Assembly: GCA_021783685.1 (NCBI GenBank)
Contig: JAJXTQ010000052.1
Location: forward strand, 1-9,256
Direction of reading: 5' to 3'
DNA from: Pseudomonadota bacterium
GTDB lineage: Bacteria > Pseudomonadota > Gammaproteobacteria > UBA5335
Length of the DNA: 9,256 nucleotides
Part shown: positions 1-4,800 of the stretch, piece after piece
Layout: each line of letters begins with the position of its first letter
Position numbering within the stretch: the first letter of the stretch is position 1
Position numbers and translations under genes: made by a program
Notes under the pieces: generated by a model
Told to the model about the DNA's origin: nothing
Databases searched by the model: none
The model's input: the letters and a program-made list of their open reading frames with translations, nothing else

Positions 1-164
1 CCCTGCTTGACGACGAACTGCACGCGCTGGCCTTCGCTCAGCGACTTGAAGCCGTTGCCCTTGATCTCGGAGAAGTGCGCAAACAGATCCTTGCTGCCGT
101 CTTCCGGCGTAATGAATCCGAAGCCCTTCGCATCGTTGAACCACTTGACGGTACCAATAGCCAT
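1..164 (-). CDS. cspA: Cold-shock protein, CspA family (3' end outside window)
   Basis: The minus-strand reading starts [20 protein letters not shown] and continues to residue 54 before leaving the window; a complete family member is about 67-70 residues. Both nucleic-acid binding motifs are visible: RNP1 (KGFGFI, residues 13-18) and RNP2 (DLFAHFS, 26-32). Such proteins form a five-stranded OB fold that binds single-stranded RNA/DNA and melts RNA structure in the cytoplasm. The ATG at 162-164 is preceded by an AAGGAA ribosome site (172-177) at 7-nt spacing, which fixes the start. Family membership is clear. Whether it is cold-induced or constitutive cannot be told from the protein, and the symbol is generic for the family. 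Confidence 0.95.
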   Translation of the reverse strand, partial: MAIGTVKWFNDAKGFGFITPEDGSKDLFAHFSEIKGNGFKSLSEGQRVQFVVKQ

Positions 165-368
165 TTTCTCGTTCCTTGAAAGATTGATGAGAAAAATCCG
201 TCGCGAGAACGCCTCGCGGCGAGCTAACGATCAAGAAACGTGAACCTGGGGAGAACTGAGGAAGGCAGCCCGGCAAGGGGCGCAAACGGATCAGGACAAA
301 CCGAAGGAAGATCGAACCTTAATGAAAGCACCGCCACAATACACGCCGCGATGCCGCAAGTCCAGGAA
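165..368 (-). promoter_or_regulatory. Leader / upstream region of the cold-shock gene
   Basis: This is 204 bp without a gene, upstream of csp. On the minus strand it contains a perfect 6-bp stem-loop (CGCGAG / loop / CTCGCG, 202-218), followed a few bases later by five T (192-196), about 40 nt before the start codon. Cold-shock mRNAs often have long structured leaders that act as thermosensors, so this could be part of one. I could not identify a convincing -35/-10 pair. The insertion element ends at 369-376, about 205 bp upstream of the start codon, so the original promoter may or may not lie on the retained side. Confidence 0.4.
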
Positions 369-376
369 TATATTTT
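369..376. repeat. Target-site duplication, left copy
   Basis: TATATTTT lies immediately outside the left inverted repeat. The bases immediately outside the right repeat (2080-2087) read CATATTTT, a match at 7 of 8 positions. Eight-base duplications are typical of ISL3-family insertion. Confidence 0.75.
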
Positions 377-400
377 GGGTATCCGGATTTGGCTGTGTTT
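377..400 (+). repeat. Left terminal inverted repeat (24 bp)
   Basis: The sequence starts GGGTATCCGGATTTGGCTGT and ends GTTT. Its 24 bases are the exact reverse complement of 2056-2079. Similarity continues inward for a few more bases with mismatches. It lies 7 bp beyond the stop codon of the transposase remnant, which is where the 3' terminal repeat of an insertion sequence is expected. It contains the palindrome ATCCGGAT (381-388). Confidence 0.93.
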
Positions 401-407
401 TCAGCGG

Positions 408-1223
408 TCATAGCCGGCCGGATTCCAGCAGTCGGATCAGCGAGTTCAGGCTTTCGGTGTAGGCGTTGGTGATCGGGTGGTCGAAATAGGACAGGATGTA
501 CGGCTCCCAATTCGACCAGGCCCGCGTCAGATCGGCGAACGCCGGCGCGATTTCGGGCGGAATGGACCGGCTCCAGGCGTCATGGTTCCGCCGGGCCATG
601 TCCGGGGTGTCGGAGTCCTCGTAGATCCCGAAGAACGCCTCCTTGAGCCCGTACGCCTCTCCCAGCAGGGGATAGTTCTGGGTCCATCCGGACGACATGG
701 AACTTGTCGATGACGATCCGGGCGTCGGGCAGCACCGCGTGGACCGCGTTGCGGTACGGCGTCCACATGTCCATCGCGACGTACTGGACGGCGTCCTTGC
801 CTTCCAGCCCGGTGAGGTAGGTCGCCACCGTCCTCTGTTCCCGGTTCGGAAGCACGTTGACGATGGTGTTGTTCTGGATGTTGGAGATCACGCAGCGCGG
901 CTGGATCAGGTGGATTTCGTCGATCCCCATCCACTTCGGCGTCTCGAACCGCACCGTGCGCTCGAGTTCGTTGATGTAGTCCCGGAAGATGTTCCGGACG
1001 GTCTTCTCGTCGATGCCGATTTCCTCGGCAATCGAGGCGAAGGTAGCCTTCAATGACCGTTGGCCGATCCACTTCACCAGCCGGTCGGTCATCTCCCGCT
1101 TGGCATTGACGCCGGGCAAGCCTTCGGCGGGTTCGATGCCTCCGCCGTTACGTGGTGGTCGTGGTCGGTTTCCTCAACGCGCAGGACCGTGTAGCCAGGC
1201 AGGTTCAGGACGTTCGCGGGCAT
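408..1223 (-). pseudogene. tnpA: ISL3-family transposase remnant (three internal losses)
   Basis: Three pieces of one DDE transposase lie in two frames. Piece 1 starts at ATG 1221-1223 (MPANVLNLPGYTVLRVEETD...), is the ISL3 N-terminus, and stops matching after ACP at about 1113, inside the zinc-binding region. Piece 2 (about 1110 to 690) carries the helix-turn-helix (KATFASIAEEIGIDEKTVRN) and the first two catalytic acids, D in MGIDEIH (919-921) and D in AMDMWTPY (769-771), ending at DKFHVVRM. Piece 3 (about 694 to 408) resumes at WTQNYPLLGEAY and carries the third acid, E in NAYTESLN (453-455), then ends abruptly at LIRLLESGRL. About 270 codons remain, against roughly 400-430 in the family. 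Each break looks like a deletion (two shift the frame, the last removes the C-terminus), so no functional protein is expected. Confidence 0.9.
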
Positions 1224-1230
1224 GCGTTAC

Positions 1231-1659
1231 TCACATCTTGAATCCGTCATCCGACGGTGGCTCCGACTCCGATTCGGAATCCGGCGGGCTGCTCCCATCC
1301 CGCGGCAGGCTTTGCGCAGCCTTTTTCGCCTGTTGGTAAAACTCCGGCAAGTTGGTGTGAATCGTCTTCCAGACGATTTCCAGGTCCACCTTGAAGTAAC
1401 CGTGAGCCACGGCATTGCGCATTTCGTAGGCGGATGAGAGCGGCAATGCAGAATTCGCGGCCGCGAACTCCGGGTAGCGCTTCTCGATGTTGTTGCTGGC
1501 TTCGCCGATGATCTCGATGTTTCGGATGACGGCGTCCTGGGTCTTCGGATTGTCCAGAAACGCCACCTCGCTCATATCCTCCGTGTACTTTTCGATCCGC
1601 TCAATAGCTTCGAGGATGTGCGCCAAGTAATCGGCGAGGCGTTGCTGCTCGCGGCTCAT
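1231..1659 (-). CDS. hepT: HEPN-domain toxin HepT (MntA/HepT system)
   Basis: This is a 142-residue protein of the HepT (DUF86) family: a helical HEPN ribonuclease that cleaves RNA, blocks growth and is held inactive by its nucleotidyltransferase partner. The signature RX4HXY is intact as RNAVAHGY (Arg81, His86, Tyr88); in studied pairs this tyrosine is the residue adenylylated by MntA. The conserved segment QDAVIRNIEIIGEASNNI (residues 41-58) is also present. An acidic, serine/proline-rich tail (about 115-142) extends beyond the family core. The ATG overlaps the mntA stop as ATGA (1656-1659), implying translational coupling. The stop at 1231-1233 is only 7 nt from the start of the transposase remnant. 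No disruption is seen, so it looks functional. Confidence 0.93.
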   Translation of the reverse strand: MSREQQRLADYLAHILEAIERIEKYTEDMSEVAFLDNPKTQDAVIRNIEIIGEASNNIEKRYPEFAAANSALPLSSAYEMRNAVAHGYFKVDLEIVWKTIHTNLPEFYQQAKKAAQSLPRDGSSPPDSESESEPPSDDGFKM

Positions 1660-1946
1660 ACCGGCACCGCCTCGGCAAGCACGGTCGCACGGAACTTCTC
1701 GGGCAGCGCCTTGGGCGTCAGGACGTCCACGGGAACGCCAAGGAGCTGCAGCAGTTCGTGGCGGATGGCGCCAATGTCAAAGAGGGTGGTGTCGGGCGTC
1801 GGATCGATGAGGATGTCCAGATCGCTGTCTTCCGTGTCATCGCCGTGAACCACGGACCCGAAGACGCGGGCATTCCGCGCGCGGTGCGCGGCCACGATGC
1901 GCCGGATCTCGGCCCGATGCGATTCCAAAACTTGCGACGGCTTCAT
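1656..1946 (-). CDS. mntA: Minimal nucleotidyltransferase antitoxin MntA
   Basis: This 96-residue protein has the pol-beta-like nucleotidyltransferase signature: GS at residues 30-31, D42-x-D44 in EDSDLDILI, and a third acidic residue D74 in VPVDVL. MntA neutralises HepT by transferring AMP to a tyrosine near the HEPN active site. I chose ATG 1944-1946 because GGGAGG (1951-1956) lies just upstream; a GTG at 1956-1958 in the same frame overlaps this ribosome site and is less likely. It overlaps hepT by 4 nt, antitoxin first. It is the first gene after the right end of the mobile element, so its promoter lies inside the element. All catalytic residues are intact. Confidence 0.93.
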   Translation of the reverse strand: MKPSQVLESHRAEIRRIVAAHRARNARVFGSVVHGDDTEDSDLDILIDPTPDTTLFDIGAIRHELLQLLGVPVDVLTPKALPEKFRATVLAEAVPV

Positions 1947-1963
1947 GATGCCTCCCACAACAC

Positions 1964-1983
1964 AATCCGGATTCAGTATTGCA
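1964..1983 (-). promoter_or_regulatory. Putative mntA promoter with palindromic site
   Basis: On the minus strand, TG-C-AATACT (1983 to 1975) resembles an extended -10 box; no clear -35 was found, which is tolerable for this class. Transcription would start around 1968, inside the 10-bp palindrome AATCCGGATT (1964-1973). The core ATCCGGAT of this palindrome also occurs in both terminal repeats. A repressor or transposase site is plausible here, but this is inference. Confidence 0.4.
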
Positions 1984-2055
1984 TGACGCTACCGGAAAAG
2001 CAGCAACGAAATCCGGTTTTACATTCGCGTTACGCCATGCCCGCAGTCACCCTGG

Positions 2056-2079
2056 AAACACAGCCAAATCCGGATACCC
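2056..2079 (-). repeat. Right terminal inverted repeat (24 bp)
   Basis: This is the exact reverse complement of 377-400. It lies 109 bp upstream of the mntA start and includes ATCCGGAT (2068-2075). It marks the promoter-side end of the element. Confidence 0.93.
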
Positions 2080-2087
2080 CATATTTT
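2080..2087. repeat. Target-site duplication, right copy
   Basis: CATATTTT, directly outside the right repeat, matches the left copy TATATTTT except at the first base. The single mismatch suggests some drift since insertion. Confidence 0.75.
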
Positions 2088-2198
2088 TTCTCCGATGGAT
2101 CTGCGGGTAGAACGGGATGCCACTTCATTTCCTGGTACGCCTCTTCCGGCGTAATCCCCTTGCCGCGGCGAATTGCGTGAGGAATTCGCCGATGTCCA
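2088..2198 (-). other. Possible remnant of a small ORF cut by the element
   Basis: On the minus strand, after the higA stop, an open stretch reads GITPEEAYQEMKWHPVLPAD and then PSEKKY up to the element boundary. Removing the element and one target copy continues it in frame as IPGLAASRRVLWRCFH and a TAA at 319-321. No start codon with a ribosome site is visible in that frame. A GTG directly after higA (overlapping its TAG) opens the neighbouring frame as DIGEFLTQFAAARG, which would need one frameshift to join. I do not recognise a family. It may be a decayed third gene or chance. Confidence 0.25.
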
Positions 2199-2504
2199 CT
2201 ATGCGGCCATGCTTGGTGCGCGCTTGACCTTCGGGGCGCCGGCTTTCCGCGCGTGCCACAGGTCGTAGGCCATCTGCTCCGCGAGGAACACGTCGGCGCG
2301 TCCCCCGCGATCCTTTCCAAGCCAGCCCTCCAGGCGTAGCGCCATCTCCGGCGAAATTGCCGCCTTCCCGTTGATGACGCGGGAAAACGCGGCGCGCGTC
2401 ACGCCGAGTTGTTGCGCGGCCTCGGTCACGGTCAGCCCCAGCGCCGGCAATACGTGTTCCCGGAGCGCTTCGCCGGGGTGGGGAGGGTTGTGCATCCTGC
2501 TCAT
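2199..2504 (-). CDS. higA: HigA-type antitoxin, HTH-XRE regulator
   Basis: This 101-residue protein begins MSRMHNPPHPGE, the hallmark start of HigA/VapI-type antitoxins, followed by a Cro/C1 helix-turn-helix at about 25-60 (TVTEAAQQLGVTRAAFSRVI, NGKAAISPEMALRLEGWLG). It binds HigB to neutralise it and represses the operon promoter. The ATG (2502-2504) overlaps the higB stop in an ATGA, so the two are translationally coupled with the toxin first, the usual higBA order. The basic C-terminus (KAGAPKVKRAP) is within family variation. Confidence 0.92.
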   Translation of the reverse strand: MSRMHNPPHPGEALREHVLPALGLTVTEAAQQLGVTRAAFSRVINGKAAISPEMALRLEGWLGKDRGGRADVFLAEQMAYDLWHARKAGAPKVKRAPSMAA

Positions 2505-2863
2505 GGCATTCCTCTTAGTTGGTAGTCTTGGTAATCGACCAGAACGGCGTCGCCGTCCTCGAACATGAAGGTCATCCGCCAATTGCCGTTTACCGTTACC
2601 GCATGGTGACCAGCGAGGTCGCCATGCAGCGGGTGGTAGTCCCATCCGGGATAGGCCATGTCCGATGGCTCTTTCGAGGAATCCAGGCGCAGCAACTGGC
2701 GCCGGAGCTTCGCTGCGTGGTGCGGCTGGATGCCGGCCTTGCTCCCGGCCTCGAAAAACGCCTTCAGTCCCTTGTGCTGGAATGACTTGATCGCGATGGA
2801 TGGAATGTATAGTGTAGCGTTTCGGTTGTCGATTGGTGGTCGCGCCGCCTTCGTCCAGCCCAT
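2501..2863 (-). CDS. higB: HigB-type toxin (RelE-like mRNA interferase); start uncertain
   Basis: The core reads IAIKSFQHKGLKAFFEAGSK and GIQPHHAAKLRRQLLRLD, and ends HAVTVNGNWRMTFMFEDGDA and VLVDYQDYQLRG, matching HigB (plasmid maintenance killer) toxins that cut mRNA on the ribosome. The conserved family core of about 92-95 residues begins near 2797. The only ATG in frame is at 2861-2863, giving 120 residues with a non-family extension and no clear ribosome site. A promoter-like pair (TCGACA, 15 nt, TATACA) falls inside that extension. At the expected start the sequence is ATC GCG ATC AAG, one base from ATG GCG ATC AAG. The gene is otherwise intact and overlaps higA by 4 nt. Confidence 0.85.
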   Translation of the reverse strand: MGWTKAARPPIDNRNATLYIPSIAIKSFQHKGLKAFFEAGSKAGIQPHHAAKLRRQLLRLDSSKEPSDMAYPGWDYHPLHGDLAGHHAVTVNGNWRMTFMFEDGDAVLVDYQDYQLRGMP

Positions 2864-3017
2864 TGGAGTCACTTGATGCCGGACGGATTGTCCGGCGCGG
2901 ATGCCGGTCGCGGCCGCTCGCGGGCATGGGCGCGCGATGGCGAAGGGATTCGGGAGGGCGGCGCTGCCGCGGGACCGGGGAAGGGGGCGAAATCGCTCCT
3001 GGCGTAACCCCGGCCCC
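2864..3017. other. Gene-free spacer between higB and the tRNA terminator
   Basis: This is 154 bp of GC-rich sequence between the upstream end of higB and the tRNA-Thr terminator. I see no gene with family resemblance and no strong promoter. It would contain the distal part of any higBA regulatory region. Confidence 0.4.
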
Positions 3018-3050
3018 AAACGAAAACGGCCTGCCCGAGGGCAAGCCGTT
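3018..3050 (-). terminator. Rho-independent terminator of tRNA-Thr
   Basis: On the minus strand, AACGGC (3050-3045) pairs with GCCGTT (3030-3025), with an inner TGCC/GGCA stem and a short loop, followed by TTTTCGTTT. It lies 8 nt beyond the tRNA 3' end. Confidence 0.75.
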
Positions 3051-3058
3051 GATATTCC

Positions 3059-3134
3059 TGGTGCTGTTGAGAGGAGTCGAACCTCCGACCTGCTGATTAC
3101 GAATCAGCTGCTCTACCAACTGAGCTACAACAGC
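3059..3134 (-). tRNA. thrT: tRNA-Thr (anticodon CGT)
   Basis: This is a 76-nt cloverleaf with encoded CCA. The acceptor GCTGTTG (3134-3128) pairs with CAACAGC (3069-3063), followed by discriminator A and CCA (3061-3059). The D-arm contains AGCTCAGTTGGTAGAGC. The anticodon stem is GCTGA/TCAGC with loop TTCGTAA, and anticodon CGT corresponds to plus-strand acg at 3099-3101. The T-arm contains GGTTCGACTCC. It reads ACG threonine codons. The gene borders the accessory higBA/insertion region, but no integrase or duplicated tRNA 3' end was found in the window. The symbol is only indicative, as naming of threonine tRNA genes varies. Confidence 0.97.
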
Positions 3135-3144
3135 GAAGCGCGGG

Positions 3145-3150
3145 ATTATA
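3145..3150 (-). promoter_or_regulatory. -10 box of tRNA-Thr overlapping the queG stop codon
   Basis: A perfect TATAAT on the minus strand lies 10 nt before the tRNA 5' end. Its TAA (3148-3146) is the queG stop codon. No good -35 match was found at the usual spacing; the nearest sequence is GC-rich queG coding sequence. Confidence 0.55.
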
Positions 3151-4285
3151 CCTCGACATCATGTCGCCGGAGGGCCCAGCGGACGTGTTCCCGGACCAGC
3201 GCGGATTCGTGATCGGCCCGGGACCACAAGGCCGCGACCGTCGTCGGGCTGGCCTGGACCGGGGTCTGGATATTCCCCAGGCCCACGGCAATGTTGCGCA
3301 GCCAGCGTTCATGGCCGATCCGCAGGATCGGGCTGCCGGCAAGCCGTTCGCGGAATTGCGCCGGCGTCCAGGCGAACAGTTCCGCCAGACCGGCCGAATC
3401 CAGACCGTTGCGCACATCGAAGTCCGGCAGGGCCGAGGCGCGGGCGTGGCGGTTCCAGGGGCAGACGAGCTGGCAGTCGTCGCAGCCGTAGATGCGGTTG
3501 CCGATCGCGGGGCGCAGGTCCTCGGGGATGGCGCCGGGGTGTTCGATCGTCAGGTAGGAAATGCAGCGCCGGGCGTCGAGCCGGTAGGGGCCGAGGATCG
3601 CACCGGTCGGGCAGGCGTCGATGCAGCGCACGCAGCGGCCGCAGTGGGAGGACTGCGGGGCATCGACCGGCAAGGGCAGGTCGGTCAGGATTTCGCCGAG
3701 GAAGAACATCGAGCCCGCGTCGCGGGTCAGCAGGAGCGTGTGCTTGCCGCGCCAGCCGATGCCGGCCTTGCGCGCGTACTCGACTTCGAGCAGCGGTGCG
3801 CTGTCGCAGTAGGGGCGATAGGCCTCGCGGCCGACTTCGCGGGCGATCCGCCGCGCCAGTTCGCCGAGGCGTGCGCGCAGCACCTTGTGATAATCGCGCC
3901 CGCGGGCATAGACCGACACGACGGCGCCGCCGTCCTGGGCGGAGCGGGCCGCCTCGCGCGCGCGCCAGTCCGGCGGGGTGCCGCGCGGGAGGTAGTCCAT
4001 CCGCGCGCTGATGACGCGCAGGGCACCTGGTTGCAGTTGGCCGGGCGCGGCGCGCAGGCCGGCATGGCGCGCGAGGTAGGCCATGTCGCCGTGCATGCCG
4101 GCGTCGATCCAGGCGGCATAGCGCTGCGCCGCCTCCGATACGTCGAGGTCGGCGAAGCCGACGGCGCCGAATCCGAGTTCCGCCCCCCAGCGGCGGATGC
4201 GATCGGCAAGAGCAGCCCATGGTTCGGGCGTTCGTTCCCCGATCGGCGGGCCGGCGAACTCGGTATGCTGGACGGCATGGTTCAT
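3146..4285 (-). CDS. queG: Epoxyqueuosine reductase QueG
   Basis: This is a 379-residue cytoplasmic enzyme that performs the last step of queuosine synthesis, reducing epoxyqueuosine to queuosine in the wobble position of GUN-anticodon tRNAs with a cobalamin cofactor and two [4Fe-4S] clusters. The cluster motifs are complete: CGRCVRCIDACP (Cys215, 218, 221, 225), Cys241 in RRCISYL, and CDDCQLVCP (Cys268, 271, 275). YCDSAPLLE (about 159-167) holds the conserved Asp161 proposed as proton donor. Length matches the family. The ATG at 4283-4285 is the last in-frame ATG before the divergent tsaE; a G-rich stretch 14 nt upstream is a poorly spaced ribosome site. The two divergent starts are separated by only 11 bp, so the queG promoter must lie within tsaE. 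Confidence 0.96.
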   Translation of the reverse strand: MNHAVQHTEFAGPPIGERTPEPWAALADRIRRWGAELGFGAVGFADLDVSEAAQRYAAWIDAGMHGDMAYLARHAGLRAAPGQLQPGALRVISARMDYLPRGTPPDWRAREAARSAQDGGAVVSVYARGRDYHKVLRARLGELARRIAREVGREAYRPYCDSAPLLEVEYARKAGIGWRGKHTLLLTRDAGSMFFLGEILTDLPLPVDAPQSSHCGRCVRCIDACPTGAILGPYRLDARRCISYLTIEHPGAIPEDLRPAIGNRIYGCDDCQLVCPWNRHARASALPDFDVRNGLDSAGLAELFAWTPAQFRERLAGSPILRIGHERWLRNIAVGLGNIQTPVQASPTTVAALWSRADHESALVREHVRWALRRHDVEV

Positions 4286-4289
4286 GGAG
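4285..4289 (+). promoter_or_regulatory. Ribosome-binding site fixing the TTG start of tsaE
   Basis: TGGAG is followed by 7 nt and then TTG at 4297-4299. Upstream ATG/GTG codons in the frame lie inside queG on the other strand and add residues foreign to TsaE. GTG at 4315 lacks a comparable site. Confidence 0.6.
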
Positions 4290-4296
4290 TGTTCGA

Positions 4297-4800
4297 TTGT
4301 CCCCCCTGATTCGTGTGTTGCGCGACGAACCGGAAACGGTTGCGCTGGGTGAGGCCTTGGCAGACACCGTGCTCGGGCTGGAAGACGAGATCGCGCGTTC
4401 GGGAGTCGGAATCGGCCTGCGCGGCGACCTCGGCGCCGGCAAGACCACGCTCGTGCGCGCCCTGCTGCGGCGGGCCGGCGTGACCGGCCGGGTGAAGAGT
4501 CCGACGTTTTCCCTGCTTGAACTTTACGATGTTTCGAGATTACACTTCCATCACTTTGATTTTTATCGCCTAAAAACGCCCCAGGAGTTTGTCGACGGGG
4601 GTTTTTCGGAGTGGTTCGGCCCCCGCAGCGTCTGTCTGGTCGAGTGGCCCGAACGTGCGGGGGCGTTTCTGCCCCGACTGGACTGGGAAATTGGCCTGGA
4701 ATTGCTGGATTCCGGGCGCCGCGCGGTGATCCGCGCCGATACGCCGATGGGGGAACGATGCCAACATCGATTGACCGAGATCCTGACGCGGCAGACCTAG
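4297..4800 (+). CDS. tsaE: tRNA t6A biosynthesis ATPase TsaE
   Basis: This 167-residue P-loop ATPase activates the TsaB-TsaD complex that makes threonylcarbamoyl-adenosine at position 37 of ANN-decoding tRNAs; it is essential in most bacteria. The Walker A motif is GDLGAGKTT (residues 43-51), followed by the family motifs SPTFSLLELY, HFDFYRL and CLVEWPERA. The start is a TTG with a good ribosome site; the family length of about 150-165 agrees. A patch at about 4518-4580 uses AT-rich and rare codons (AGA, TTA, CTA, AAA) unlike the rest of the gene. The 3' end overlaps amiC by 43 nt. It shares a theme with its divergent neighbour queG: both act on tRNA anticodon-loop modification. Confidence 0.95.
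   Translation: MSPLIRVLRDEPETVALGEALADTVLGLEDEIARSGVGIGLRGDLGAGKTTLVRALLRRAGVTGRVKSPTFSLLELYDVSRLHFHHFDFYRLKTPQEFVDGGFSEWFGPRSVCLVEWPERAGAFLPRLDWEIGLELLDSGRRAVIRADTPMGERCQHRLTEILTRQT

Larger units (their letters stand above)
377..2079 (-). mobile_element. ISL3-like element carrying an MntA/HepT pair; transposase degraded
   Basis: The 1703-bp unit is bounded by perfect 24-bp inverted repeats and flanked by near-identical 8-bp direct repeats (TATATTTT / CATATTTT). In minus-strand order it contains a promoter region (about 1959-2055), mntA, hepT and a tnpA remnant whose segments match ISL3-family transposases. All genes point the same way and the spacing is tight: mntA-hepT overlap by 4 nt, and hepT stop to tnpA start is 7 nt. 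The ends and duplication indicate that the whole unit, toxin-antitoxin pair included, moved as one piece. The transposase is broken, so present mobility would need an intact copy elsewhere in the cell. That the repeats belong to ISL3 rests on their position beside this transposase and on the 8-bp duplication, not on a database match. Confidence 0.85.

Noticed and set aside
527..1072. Additional minus-strand ORF of 181 codons over the transposase
   Set aside because: It is an arginine/proline-rich out-of-frame reading of the transposase remnant; the ISL3 motifs are in the other two frames.
100..2155. A 14-bp identical string (TCTTCCGGCGTAAT) at 100-113 and 2142-2155
   Set aside because: Both copies encode the same short peptide (ITPE followed by D or E) on the minus strand, in unrelated contexts. 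The flanks do not match and there is no structure to suggest an attachment pair, so coincidence is the simpler reading.
3161..4309. Long open frame on the plus strand (382 codons) across queG
   Set aside because: It is a shadow of the GC-rich queG codons. It shows no family resemblance, whereas the opposite strand encodes a complete QueG with all cluster cysteines.
4611..4757. Longer amiC reading beginning at 4611
   Set aside because: The extra N-terminal residues lie antiparallel to no signal-peptide logic and overlap tsaE fully. ATG 4758 has a good ribosome site and places the twin-arginine signal near the N-terminus.
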